64,000 nucleotides of DNA from Gnetum montanum (Eukaryota; Streptophyta; Gnetopsida; Gnetales; Gnetaceae): NCBI GenBank assembly GCA_015680685.1, contig MNCI01015696.1, forward strand, positions 20,938-84,937, in the 5' to 3' direction. Shown here piece by piece: positions 1 through 11,418 of this stretch. Under the pieces are notes generated by a model. That model was given only the letters and a program-made list of their open reading frames with translations, had not been told where the DNA came from and did no database searches. How positions within the stretch are numbered: position 1 is the stretch's first letter; every line of letters begins with the position of its first letter. Position numbers and translations under genes: made by a program.

Positions 1-1560
1 TTAAATGAAAGCTCAACGGGCCAAGAACAGTATGAAAACATGAAAAGAGGGTGTTGAAGCTCATAAATTTTGAAAAATGAAGAAAAAATGATTTTGGGGA
101 TGAGTGAAATAAAAGGTTAAAGAGAACTAAGTGGAATACACAATGGAATATGTGAAAGATAGGATTGTAGCAATGTTAGAGGTAAGGAACCTCAACTACC
201 CAAACCAAGAGCTATGCAAGTGGGTCCTCCCCATAGCAGGCCCATGCCCTTGTTGCCCTTGAATAACCTCAACAAAGGAGTCCATGGGTCCCACAGTTGA
301 TTTAATAATTATGAAAAGTTAAAAACCAACAAAAAAGAATCTACTCAAGAATTCAAACACATCAGACTAAGACATAGAGCATAACATAGAACATAGCAAT
401 GAGGTGAGTTATGGTAGCATAGATGGATGATAGAGAAGGTGGAATGAAGTTTCAAATTGAGGTCATAAGAAGTCCCTTGTGAAATTTGTGTTTAAAATGA
501 CCTGGGAAGGTCCATCATCAATCTAGACCAAAACCATATGCTTTCAGTGACTTTGCATTGCCACCCTAAGACCGATCCACTCACGCGAGACACGAAAGTG
601 CCTCCATAAGACAACCACCATTCCATAAGGAGAATAAGAGAGAGAAGTAGGAAGTGAGAGAGGGCCTTAGTTAGAGGGGACTTTTAGGCATAGATGCATG
701 TCTTTCTAAACCCATGACCAATGCTTGTAACCTATTTATTTGTCCAAGGGGTGTGCTTTGAATTCCCATTGTTTTTTTTTGAATGGGAACCACACCATGC
801 AAGGACTTATTAGTCTATTGTGTCTAAGGGGTATGCTATGAATTCTCATCATTTTTTTTTGGTTTTTTTTTTATGGAAATCACACCATGCAAAGACTTTA
901 TTTGACTTTCCTTTTGTGGTTGAAATGGAATAGTAAGAACTTCATGAAAAACACTCAAGCAATCAAGCAAGTAGAAGAGTACGAAGAGTATTAAGTCCCC
1001 TTACAGTTACACCCTTTACAAACCTTTTAAATCCTTCATAATTTCAGAACTACCAAGGTCACTAATTGATTAAAAGTTTCTTTAATGGAAGGGACCTCAT
1101 ATTCCCAGAACAAAGAAAATCATAGAGTTTATTGGATGGGTGGATGATGTGGAGTCACTGCCTATTCCATGAAAAATAAACCATGTCAAAGTCATTAGAC
1201 ATCAGAATTCAAAAACAGAAACTAGACATCGACAATCACAACATTAAGCACAAACCATCATTAGTAAACAACAACAACGACATTGTGTCCTATGACAATA
1301 AAGCAATTTTTATTAGTAAAAATAAGGAAATACCACACTTGAAGAAAACAAAACCAATTAAAGTAAAATATATAATAAAGTGTAAAATAATCAAGAAAGT
1401 CTCAAAGGTACTAATGATGGTGTAAAACTAGAAAAATTTGAAAATTCAAAAGTTTGTAAAATAAATAACTTATAAAATAAAAAAAACGTGGAAAACAAAA
1501 AAGTAGAAAAACTAAGTCATATGAATTGTTAGCATGGATGGCCATTTTCCCCACAACTAA
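1..1560 (-). other. Element A: non-coding spacer downstream of pol
   Basis: No convincing reading frame. Several blocks match, on the opposite strand, the post-pol spacers of D (34540-35110), E (44800-45420) and H (58980-59570). One is the block holding 'gggtcctccccatagcaggc' near 221; another is the block around 660-720, which resembles the 'acatgttacccatgcctgaagg' motif of D. An imperfect tandem duplication of about 80 bp lies at 746-899: two units that each pair a block like 'aaggggtgtgctttgaattc' with a T-run and 'cacaccatgcaaggactt'. The low-complexity open frame at 1183-1425 has no homologue in sister elements and is not called. Confidence 0.6.
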
Positions 1561-2960
1561 GTTGGAAGGAGAAGATCTGAAAGATAGAACGTGGTTGTCC
1601 ATTCATTGAGGTGGTAGTTGCACTATCCTATCTTGGCTCTAGGAAAGGTTTTACTTATTGGATGTTGACCAACTATTTTTTATTTGGGCTTTTAGGTTTG
1701 TAGATTAACATGGCACCAAAGAAAAAGGTTTAATCAATTATATAAGGTCCCTCCCATAACATTTGTAATTTTTCCTTTTGAGGTGCATGTGTGGGGTTCC
1801 AATAGAAAACCTTATCTCCTGGTTGAAGTTTAACTTTCCTGATTCTGAGGTCATGATGTTGCTTGCTAAATGCCTTGTGCACCTCTTTCAAAGATAGGGC
1901 CACTAACTAATTTTCATCTAGCACATTTAGGTTGATCAATCTTTCTTTTTGTGCTAGACTTACATCAAGATTCAGATCACAAACTATTGAGAACATATAA
2001 AGCTTGGATTGAATTGAGAGCGTTGAAAGTTTTCCATACACCAACTCATAGGGAGAGTAGCCAACTGAAAGCTTCCATGTTGAACAATAAGCCTAGAGGG
2101 AAGTGTTAAGTTTTGCACTCCAATCTTTTCTATATTTGCTAATGGTCCACGTTAGTATTTTTGTGATCTCCCAGTTGGCTTAGGGGTGGTAGGGTGTTAA
2201 TTTATGTTCAACCCCCAAGCATTGCATTAACTTTTTAAAAGTGGCACCTATGAAATGAGTTTCATTATCAAAAGTTAGTGAACGTGGCATCCCAAACCTA
2301 TTTACAATATTTTTTTGTATGAATCTGGCAATAGTGGACAATGTACAATTAGTAATGATTGCTACTTCTACCCATTTTTTGCAATAGTCAATTGCTACGA
2401 TAATATATGCCTTCTATTGGACATGGGTGTGATGGGATCCATGAAATAAATGCCCCATATATCAAAAGGTTCCAATGGTTGAATCCACTGTTGAGGACCT
2501 TTCATGCAAGTGGTCATCCGCCCATCTCATTGACAACATTCACAAGATTTGATAAACTACTGGGCATCCCTAAAGATTGTATGCTAATAGTATCCTGCCA
2601 TCAGGATTTTTATGGTTGTGTGTCTCCCTACATAGTGGCCTCTGCAAGGCCCCTCATGAGCATCCTAGAGAATGTGCAGTTGATCTTTGTCAGGGACACC
2701 AACAAATTAGGCCATCGACACACACCTTGTAGGGGTGTCCATTGATTTCCATAAAGTATTTGGCTCGATGAAGAAACTGTTGCTTCTTTCTAAAGTAAAA
2801 ATTTTGTGGCATCTCCTAAGTGAGAAGATAGGTGAGGATGTTATTGTACCATGTTATTTCTATGAGCATTTGTTCATTTCTTGCTCTCATAAAGATGAGT
2901 TCATCTGGAAACTAATCAAAGAGTAGACTCTCCTCCTCTTTATTATTTCATCTTAAGTAA
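1561..2960 (-). pseudogene. Element A integrase (decayed)
   Basis: The minus strand gives pieces of a Ty3/gypsy integrase that align in order with the better preserved integrase of D at 32500-33790. These include the zinc-binding HHCC region (around 2560-2740), the DFxGP-like catalytic start (around 2420-2480), the 'NGTHF'-like block (around 2240-2280), and the C-terminal stretch around 1700-1830 that precedes the polypurine-rich pol end. Frameshifts and stops interrupt it repeatedly. It would have joined element cDNA to host DNA in the nucleus. Boundaries are approximate. Confidence 0.75.
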
Positions 2961-4600
2961 GAGAGGTGGTTAGTGACCACATTCTTGGTTCCTTTTCAAT
3001 CTACCATTGTGAGATCAAACTCCTACAAGATCTTGAGCCACTGTATGACATGAGGGCTCACCGTTGGCTTCTTCATGAGGAAGCAGATTACATTGTGGTC
3101 CATGTGCACAAATACTTTATAGCCAAGCACATAGTTCTTAAAATTTTCCAAAGCGTACACCACAACCATTAGTTCTTTTTCCATGATGATGTAATTCAAT
3201 TCTACTCCCATAATGCTTTGGCTCATGCAGTGGATGTAGTATGGGTGTTTCTTATCATCCATTTGTGTGAGCACTACTCCCAAGGCATAGTTAGATGCAT
3301 CTGTCATGATGTGGAAGGATCTAGACCAGTCCGATGCTCGTAGGATTAGTGTTTCTATAAGTTTTTCTTTTAACTATTGAAATGCATGTTTACATTTCTT
3401 GGTCCAGATGAAAGGTGCATCTTTCTTTATAAGTTCTAACAACAATTTTGCGATCTTAGAGAAATTTTCTATGAATTGTCGATAGTAGCCAATGTATCCA
3501 AGGAATGACCAACCATCTTTAGTGGTCTCTTGTTGGTATGTTATTTTTTGGATGACCCTTATCTTTTTTGGCTCTACATCAATCCCTTTTTGCAAGATTC
3601 GGTACCCTAGCACAATGCCTTCTTGGACCACGAGATGGCTCTTTTGCCAATTAAGCTGCAAGTTTGTTTCAATACATCTCTTCAATACTTGCTCAAGGTG
3701 GTCCAAGGCTTGCACAAATGTAGCTCCATAGGTGGAAAAGACATCCATGAAGACTTCTACATCACTACCAATCTACTATTGGAAAATACTAAGGACCAAG
3801 CATTGAAATGTTGCAAGGGCATTAAACAGATTGAACGACATCTTACAATATGCAAAAGTCCCCCAGGGACTCGTGAATGTTGTCTTGGCCTGATCTTCTA
3901 GTGCAATTTGAATTTGGTTTTAACCACCATAACCATCCAAGAAGGTATAATAACAATGCCCAAATATAGTGTCCAATACTTAATCGACAAATGGCAATAG
4001 CAAATGATCTTTAAATGTTGTCATATTGAACAGCCTGAAGTCGATGAAGACCCACAATTTGCCACATTTCTAGCATAATTATGAGTGGGCTAACCCACTC
4101 ATTGTCCATGATGGGATAGATGAACCCTGCCTTGAGGAGTTGTTTAATTTCCTTTTTGACAATTTGCTTCAATTTGGGGTTCAATTACCTCTATGGCTAC
4201 TTTCTAGGCTTCATGGCTAGGTTAGTGTAAATGCGATGCTGGCATATCCTTGTATCGATTCCTGTTAGCTCAAGATATGACCAAGAAAAAGCTATCGGCC
4301 ATTTATTAACCACTTTTAATAGCTTTTCTTTTTGTTTAGGAGCAATTTTGGCATTAATTATGACCAGTTTACCATTATTTAAAAATGCATATTCCATGCC
4401 AGTCGATAAATTTTTTAGCTCTAGGGGCTCTTGCTTGAAGTTATCAAGGATTTTCAACTCTTTCCAACAAGTATCATCATCTTCATCAGAGAGCTAGGAA
4501 TGAACTTATTTAAGTTTTTCCATGCCTTCAACATAAGCACATGTTAGGCTCGCAGTTGGTTCCATGCATATGGTGCTACTATCAGAGTCAGCTATCAGCC
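2961..4600 (-). pseudogene. Element A reverse transcriptase and RNase H (decayed)
   Basis: RNase H lies at 3023-3307, with 'TDASNYALGVVLTQ' at its start and 'MEKELMVVVYALENF' in the middle, the hallmark Ty3/gypsy RNase H blocks. The end of RT lies at 3374-3748: 'TYGATFVQALDHLEQVLKRC' and then 'VVQEGIVLGYRI', matching the Athila-type segment after the catalytic motif. The catalytic block just upstream reads FMDV rather than FMDD, so the second aspartate is lost. The N-terminal linker (4197-4457) carries 'LEQEPLELK'-like and 'APKQKEKLLKVVNKWPIAFS' segments. Frameshifts separate the three pieces. Confidence 0.85.
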
Positions 4601-5450
4601 ACTAGGTGCCCTCCTATTTTGTGGTTGCTACATAGACACTTTTGAATACTGATTTCTTGTGCACACTAATTGCAGGCTTTAATGTATGTACTTTTAATGG
4701 ACCAAATCCTTTGCACACAATTGCACTTGTTATCACTATATGCGATGCATGGAATACGCTTCTTATCAATCTTGTCTAATTCATTTTCTTTGGATATTTC
4801 TAGAGAGAGATCTCTTATGACCATTTGGGTGTCGATCATGCTTAACCAAGCTCTTCCCATAATGATGGGGAACTCACTTTTTCAGTTTTCAACATTGATT
4901 ACAAGAAAATCAGTAGGATAGGACCACCCATAAACAGTGGTCACAATGTCCTCTACCAATCCTAGAGGAATAGTTATTGACTAATCTACCAATTCTAGAT
5001 AGATGTTTCTCTTCTTGAGAGGTTGTAGGTTCCACGTCTTGTACATGTCATGGAAGATGAGATTAACTCTAAAACTAGAGTCAAGAAGGTCCTTACATGG
5101 CTCATGTCCTGCAATCTATAGGTAAATGGGTGGACTTCCTAGGTCAGATCTTTTTATGGGAAGATTAACAGCCTTGATCTAGTTAGAAACAACATGAGGT
5201 AGCATCACAATGTGAATTTGAGGTGGCACTTAGTTTGAAGCGCACTCGAAAGTATTTAATGCAAAGGATGACAATGTTGGAGATGTAGGACAATTAGTTG
5301 GACTAGATTATGAGGATTGGATAGGACTGTTGGGTCAGAAGAAGGATCTTTTTCTAAATCGATTGTCCAAACCATTCATCTGGAAAGTTGGTTGTGAATG
5401 TACAGCCCTCGTAGCATTTTTTTGTTGTGGCTGTGGAGGAATCTCACCTT
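4601..5450 (-). pseudogene. Element A aspartic protease region (decayed)
   Basis: The segment at 4666-4860 (minus) reads 'GRAWLSMIDTQMVIRDLSLE', the C-terminal protease block. It aligns with D ('ERTWLSTVDAQLGIIDLSLE') and H ('ERAWLSTIDTCLGIHNLSLE'). Upstream at about 4900-5110 lie remnants of the active-site half, around the 'LDSxSSVNLIS'-like region, broken by stops. The protease would have cut the Gag-Pol precursor inside the particle. Confidence 0.7.
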
Positions 5451-7692
5451 GCATAAATAGAGCAAGAGGTAACTAGGTTGAATGTGGAGGTGTATGTGTA
5501 GATGCATGCAGAGGGTGGTATGGATATGGGTTTTCCCCTCTAGTAGATGGTGAATATGTTCAGTGGTACTCTAAATGGTAATAGTGATGCTAAAACAAGG
5601 TATGACCTGTAAAATGTTTTGGAGAGATAGGTTGCTAAACATAGTACCCATATGGATTTGATTTTCTACAAGGGTACTACTATCTTGGTGGTGGCATTGC
5701 CCATTATTGTGGTTGGTACCACTATGGTATTGTTCATAAGCTTGTGAAGGAGCTCCACTTAGGTAGTAAGCTTATTATTGTTGGTGGAAATACCTTTGAT
5801 TACCTTGAGGGTAAGGCAATTGTCTAGGTGCTTGCCTATGTGTTGGTCGAGGATTCAATGCATACATCCTAGACTCTTGTAAGTGTGACACCATAGGGTA
5901 ACACCCCTTTGGATGTTTGTATTGACAAAAATCATAATCAGTTTCATCATCAGAGTTAGTTTCCACAACTTCCTTTATGATTGCAACTTTGCCCTTACCT
6001 CTTTGGTAGGCACATTCAGCTTCTTTTCATCTTCTGTGGTTATAATCACTATTTTTCTCTCTAGATTGTTTGGCAATCTTCATAGATGTTTGAAATTTTT
6101 CATCCAAAGAGTTCCATAATTTATCAACCTTTTCCAAAATATCAGGAATAGATTTTTAAATGGGCAAGATTTTCCTGTTCACCACTTCATCAAGCAGTGA
6201 CTCCTCTTCATCACAAAATTGGACCTCCCATTTCCTAATGGAAGGGTTCCTATTATACTCTTTCACACTTTCTCTTTTTCATAGCTCATCTTCTTCTTTT
6301 GCTACCTAATAAATTAGCCTTTGGATCTGATGAGCTCTTATTTTAGACAATCTCCCTTGGGCATACACTTCAAGAGTTCTTCTAGTTTCTACTCTAAGCC
6401 CATTTATGATGTGGCAAAGTTGTTCCCTTTGAGAATAATCATGGCTAGGACATCGGTCTAAGAGTGAATAGTATCTACCCATGGTGGTATCCAAGGGTTC
6501 ATGTGTTCCCTATTTCCAACCTTGGAGTTGCCTTCTTAGATTAGACATTCTAGAGTACATTTGATATTTGTTGTTGAATAGTTCCAACATTGTACTCCAT
6601 CTGCAGATAGATTCTAGCTCCAAGGACCGATACCAACTTTCAGCTTCCTTGATGAGTGTCCTAGGGAAAAGCTTGAGTTTCTACCATTCATTTTCTATGT
6701 TTTGTAAGGCACAAGCATTATGGATAGCTTGTAGATGTGTCTATGGATCAAAATTGTATCCCGCTTGAATCTTGGGATATTGTGCATGTCTAAGCACTTG
6801 AGCCTACTATCTTTCATATGCCTAGTTGGAATTCTAACTACCTCTGCAATGTTGAGCGTACTTCAAGTTGCTAATAGAGGTTCATCATCATCACTACGTC
6901 GATGACATCGATGATGGTTTCAGCCATCCCTTTGATCTTGGTGGCCTTCATAGTCATTGTTTTCTGGTTGATCATCTTCATCATGATTATTTCGATGGTG
7001 GCTTCTATGAGAACTAGCAGATGAAGAGGAATGTTCAGAATTGGATGAAGAGGATGGAGAGGAAGGTGGACTAACACCGCCATCATGGTGCCCACCACTG
7101 TAGTGCTCGCCACCACTTTTTTGCTCATTACAACTACCATCCTTAGATCCCTTGCTATTGTGGTGCTTGCCTGAGTCGCTACCTTGGCTGTTACTTTTTC
7201 CTAAACCTAGTTTATGCATACTAGATCATAGGTTTAAGGTCACACCCTCATCATCAATAATAGGAGGTGGAAAGTGTTCATGTTGAGAACCTTCAAAGGA
7301 AGGATCCTCATTGTCATCTTAATTTAGTAGGAACAAGGGATTAGTATAATGTTTCCTCTTCATAGCCTCATGAAGCTTATCCTAATGTCAATCTCACTTG
7401 CGTTGTGTTTTAGTAGGATAGTAGTTTTGAGTGTCATAACCATTCACAACGTATTCTTCATGAAGATCTAAGATGCCCAACTTCTTAAGAATTTTTTAAG
7501 TAGCATCCCTAGCACAGATCGGTCAAGGGGCAAGACAATGTTTCCCTCCATATCATGTCATTACAGCTGTTCATCCTAATGTAGGATGAAGGTGAAGTCT
7601 AGTACATACTCATCTAGATGAGTATATACCACTTTACACTCTTGTGGGATCAACAGTTTGACATCTTCGCACTTGTGAAAAGAAGAAGACAT
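5451..7692 (-). pseudogene. Element A gag (decayed)
   Basis: An ATG at 7692 opens with 'MSSSF', as in H. After a short gap comes the 'VVYTHLDEY' block that starts the conserved Gag N-terminal domain. A Ser/His-rich linker lies at 6920-7219, and capsid-type helices at 6306-6494 read 'MGRYYSLLDRCPSHDYSQRE' and 'YAQGRLSKIRAHQIQRLI'. The zinc knuckle at 5880-5940 reads 'DFCQYKHPKGCYP', with the first Cys changed. A Pro/Gln/Tyr-rich tail follows. Several stops and frame changes break it. Gag forms the virus-like particle and binds element RNA. Confidence 0.85.
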
Positions 7693-7833
7693 TTTGCAAA
7701 ACAAAATAAAATAAAATTATCAATGTGCTTTTATAATTGTAGGTATAGCAGGAATGATATTGACCTTGAGGTTCGTGCAACAATATTAATGGTATTCACT
7801 TAAACCTAAATAGTGCACATTTCAACAAACAAA

Positions 7834-7852
7834 GTCCTCAACAACGAGGCCA
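7834..7852 (-). promoter_or_regulatory. Element A primer binding site (tRNA-Asp type)
   Basis: Directly inside the LTR, the minus strand reads 'TGGCCTCGTTGTTGAGGAC', a mutated form of the tRNA-Asp site TGGCGCCGTTGCCGGGGA used by Athila-lineage elements. It matches the position and pattern of the sites in D, E and H. Confidence 0.75.
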
Positions 7853-7853
7853 A

Positions 7854-8928
7854 TGATGAGCACCGAGGTACCCCTATGCCCAACTATACAAATCACAAGT
7901 GTTCATGCATGATCTGGTCGAATCCCACAAACTTTGTAGTTTCCAATGCATTAGTCTTCTAGGAAGTAAATCTTTGCCTTAAGGTTAATCGTTGTCTTCC
8001 CAATTACATTTGTGATATACATTGGTATGGTTAAGTGTAATTGAAGCATATGATTTTTATCATTTTATATTTTATGGTTTGGGTATTTTAAAAGGCGATA
8101 GAATAATTAGATTGACTAATTTAATTTAACTAATTAACTAATGTCTAACTAGCCCTAACATAAACATCCAGTCGCAGTTTCAATATAGGTCCTGAACCCA
8201 CATATTCGCTGCTGGGTGACCAAGCACTACACTACTAGGTATACCAAGCAATAATGCTGCTAGGATTACCAAGCGAACATGTGTTATGCTCGAAGTGGTC
8301 ATACTTATGTGTTCAATCTATCTCGCTTAATTGCTTCATTAACTTAATTACTAGAAAATATTTGATAAATACTTGAAAAAATTAAATGCATAAATAAAAT
8401 ATTTAATCTATCCAAAGTGCTACAAGGTTTATCAAAAATCTCATCTTTATTGCCACACACACTGTCATGCTCAGGTACAACAATGCTTGAATAAAGATTC
8501 ATACACTCAATGATTCCTGCTATGGGCACATAGGAGGAAAATTCTAACTTTCAAATAAACAAAATGCAAGAGCGTCATTGCTAAAAAATCTCTATTTTCA
8601 TAAATGTAGCTGGTGGATACATATTTATAGCTGAATATAGACACTACGTTGATGGGGCCTCATCAACACAAGATACGGTGTGTCGAAAAGGCCTCATTGA
8701 TGAACCCCAATTGACGAGGCCTCATCAACACAGCCAACCGAACTATGACTCATCAAAAATCTAAAACTAAAAATCCCATAAAAACATAGAAAACCAAAGA
8801 GAAAAATCATAACTTCCTGTATCATAGTTCTGAATCTTCGAAATGTTTATCCAAACATATATCAAATATAAAAAAATTCATCTAGTAGAGACATCAAGAC
8901 TAAAAACATAGCCAACGATTCATCATCA
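7854..8928 (-). repeat. Element A 5' LTR
   Basis: The ends are TGATGA at 7854 and TCATCA at 8920-8928, the same inverted ends as the other Athila-like LTRs here. On the minus strand, U3 has repeats of the 'ATGAGGCCTCGTCAAT' kind (8650-8760), then a TATA box (CTATAAATA, near 8632), an AATAAA-type signal and the U5 box 'GCTTGGTAATCCTAGCAGC', which occurs three times at 8208-8280. The length is about 1075 bp. Confidence 0.85.
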
Positions 8929-10479
8929 CTCCTTCTTTATCCCCTTTCCACAAGCACTACCTTAGTTTTTATGATCTGTGTCTCTCCTTCCTCTTTCTCT
9001 ACATCATTTAGTTATCGTTACTTCCTAGTTCCTATTAGCAATTTATCCCTTGATCAATTCTAAGCCTAACTATTATCATCTTGCTTATTCTCAAGTTAAG
9101 ATTAGCCTAATCACCTTCATTTTGAGCATTCCATCTATGCCCAACTAAGGGTAATCTAGCTAGAAATGCATAGTTATCTGTAGTAACAACATCCATAACA
9201 TGTAACAACCATGTTCCACTTCTTCTTAGGGATGGCTCCTTCATCATTATCAAAAATCATAGCACTAAAGTGTATTATCTAGCAAACTCATATAGGAATT
9301 AACATCCAAATCTCATCAATTGAGCCACATCAACTAGTGCTACACATGATGCAAAAAAAAAAACATCAAGTTTTCTCTAACCTTGATCAATTACTTTCCA
9401 TATGTTTTATTACATTTCTTTAAATTCCCTTCCTATCTTACTTTTCATCCTCTCTGTGTGTCACTCTCTCTTATCTCTATTTTTTCCTATCATTCTTCTA
9501 CATCTCTCCCATTATAACTTTTTCTACCTTTTCCAATCTCTACTTGTTCAATTCTACTAATATTTTTTCTCATTAGCATGTTCTGGTGATGATATTTATA
9601 ATCAATCTACTTCATGTATAGAGAAATGAGTATTCTACCATTTTTACTTTATGTAAGGGTGTGTTAAGTTTGAGTGGGATATAAAAAAATCTATCAATAT
9701 ATAAATCATTACCTATCATTAATGTATGAGACCTAGTTGTGTACCACTTCTATGACACACCACATCAACTTATTGTATAGAGGATGTACCTCATTTCTTT
9801 TTCAATTTTATTACTTTCTTGAATTCATAACTCTATATGTCATCTATTCTCTCATATGTTTTCTCATTCTTCCTCTAAGTTCCATTCCTCTTGTTTTCAT
9901 TTCCTATCATCAACACATCAGTGAGGATTAAGCACCTCCTATTTTATTCTAATGAGGATGTGTTGACAATTTAAGTGAGAAAAGGTATGAAACATCATCA
10001 ATGGAATCCTTTCAACCATTCTGTGTGGAGGATTTACCCATGTCCTTCTTCTATGACATAGCATCACCCTTATGATGGGTGTATCAATGATATCCTTGCA
10101 TTCTCTTCTTGTTCTACTTCTTTGCTCCCACTTTTTCTTATTACAAGTTCATCACCAACTCATCACCCATTCTCTTCTTAACAAATCCTCCTTCAACACC
10201 TTAGCAACATCCATTAATAGGGGGCAATATTGCACACACTTTTTCACTTTCTAGAACCAAGATAAGTGTGCTCTTGACAATGCTACACCCATTTGAGCTA
10301 TCAAAATACCTGAAATATTCATCATAAATCATGTTTTTGGCTTCCACATATCCTCAAGAGACATTCTCGATCATGATCCAGCATATGAGCATTAATTTTG
10401 GTGACTTCTGATAGAATTAAAAACATGAAGATTTGAAGTTTCATATAAGTGATGTGACACAAGTATCAACATCACCTGC
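8929..10479. other. AT/CT-rich region between elements A and B, no recognisable gene
   Basis: No retroelement protein or host gene is recognisable. A degenerate tandem duplication with a period near 300 bp links about 9640-9790 to about 9940-10090; for example 'cttctatgacacaccacatc' near 9748 corresponds to 'cttctatgacatagcatcac' near 10048. CT-rich tracts lie at 9420-9560. Short open frames here show no recognisable domain. It may be an older, unidentifiable repeat into which A and B inserted. Confidence 0.4.
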
Positions 10480-11418
10480 TAATGAGTGATAAGAGTCTTC
10501 TATGTTCAACTATATAGCTCACAAGCATTAATGCATAATCTAATCAAATTCCATGGATGGGACTAGTGTGGTATCTAGATCATTAAGCATTGATTGTAGG
10601 TCATTGTCTTCTCGCTTAAACTAGTGGTAACTCTATCATGTATGCTTGAGTCCAAATTTAGGCATATGATTATTGATGTTATATAGTTGTAACTAAGCTA
10701 GATGAAAATATGAAAATTAATTATTTAATTAATATAACTAATAACAAGAAGGTAAATCCTAAGCTTGGCTAAGAGTAATGAGTATTTATTTCTAGCTTAC
10801 CATACACACCCTAAATTCACATACCTGCTACTAGAATTACCAAGCATTATGATACTAGGTGAACCAAGCAATAACACTACTAGAATTACCAAGAAAATAC
10901 ATGTTTATGCTTGAAATTGGTCACACTTATTCCACTAATTGATTAATGTGCATGAAAACATAAATATTAATTACATATATAGAAAATAAATTTCATTGAA
11001 AGTAAATCTATCCTAAGTCAAAGTACTACAATGAATTGGAATCAATCTCGGTCTTATTGTCAATCAGGAAGTATATCCAAATACAATGCCACTACAATAA
11101 GATGCCATAAAATTGACTCGAATCCACACTATGGGCACTCAATGACTATTTTCTAAGATTACAGAAAAAGTTTTACAAGATTTTAGCTACACTACTGACC
11201 AAATGATGCCAAATATGTAATAGATGCTTACATATTTATAGGAAGATATGGAGACATTAACAGATCTCAGGCTTCATCAACACATATGTGTTAACCTAGC
11301 TATGATGTAGCAAACGTTATGTAGCAACTGAGTTTTTTGTGGAAATGCATTAATGCAGATGCATGTAGCATCTGCGACATCATAGCCAACTAATATCTTA
11401 ATAATTAATGCTTCATCA
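10480..11418 (-). repeat. Element B 3' LTR
   Basis: It begins TAATGAGTG (a decayed TGATGAGTG) at 10480 and ends TCATCA at 11413-11418. It aligns along its length with the B 5' LTR, including 'gaattaccaagcattatg' (U5 boxes, 10835-10900), the region around 11225-11245 (TATA on the minus strand) and the U3 repeats with 'cacatatgtgttaacctagc'. Divergence from its partner is high, so the insertion is old. Confidence 0.8.

Larger units (their letters stand above)
1..8928 (-). mobile_element. Element A: Athila-like Ty3/gypsy LTR retrotransposon, 3' end outside window
   Basis: Read on the minus strand, the order is LTR (8928-7854), tRNA-Asp-type primer site, gag (from 7692), protease, RT-RNase H, integrase (to about 1561) and a non-coding spacer running off the left edge. 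The gag-PR-RT-RH-IN order, the FMD-type RT motif and the primer site are those of the Athila lineage of Ty3/gypsy. All coding parts carry stops and frameshifts, so the copy is dead. Only the 5' LTR is in the window, so no LTR pair or target duplication can be checked. Confidence 0.9.

Noticed and set aside
1183-1425. 80-residue Lys/Asn/Ile-rich open frame as a gene
   Set aside because: Low complexity, AT-driven, in the non-coding spacer of element A, with no match in sister elements.
8208-8280. Regularly spaced repeats as a CRISPR-like array
   Set aside because: Three short degenerate boxes in an LTR of a plant element; same boxes in all related LTRs.
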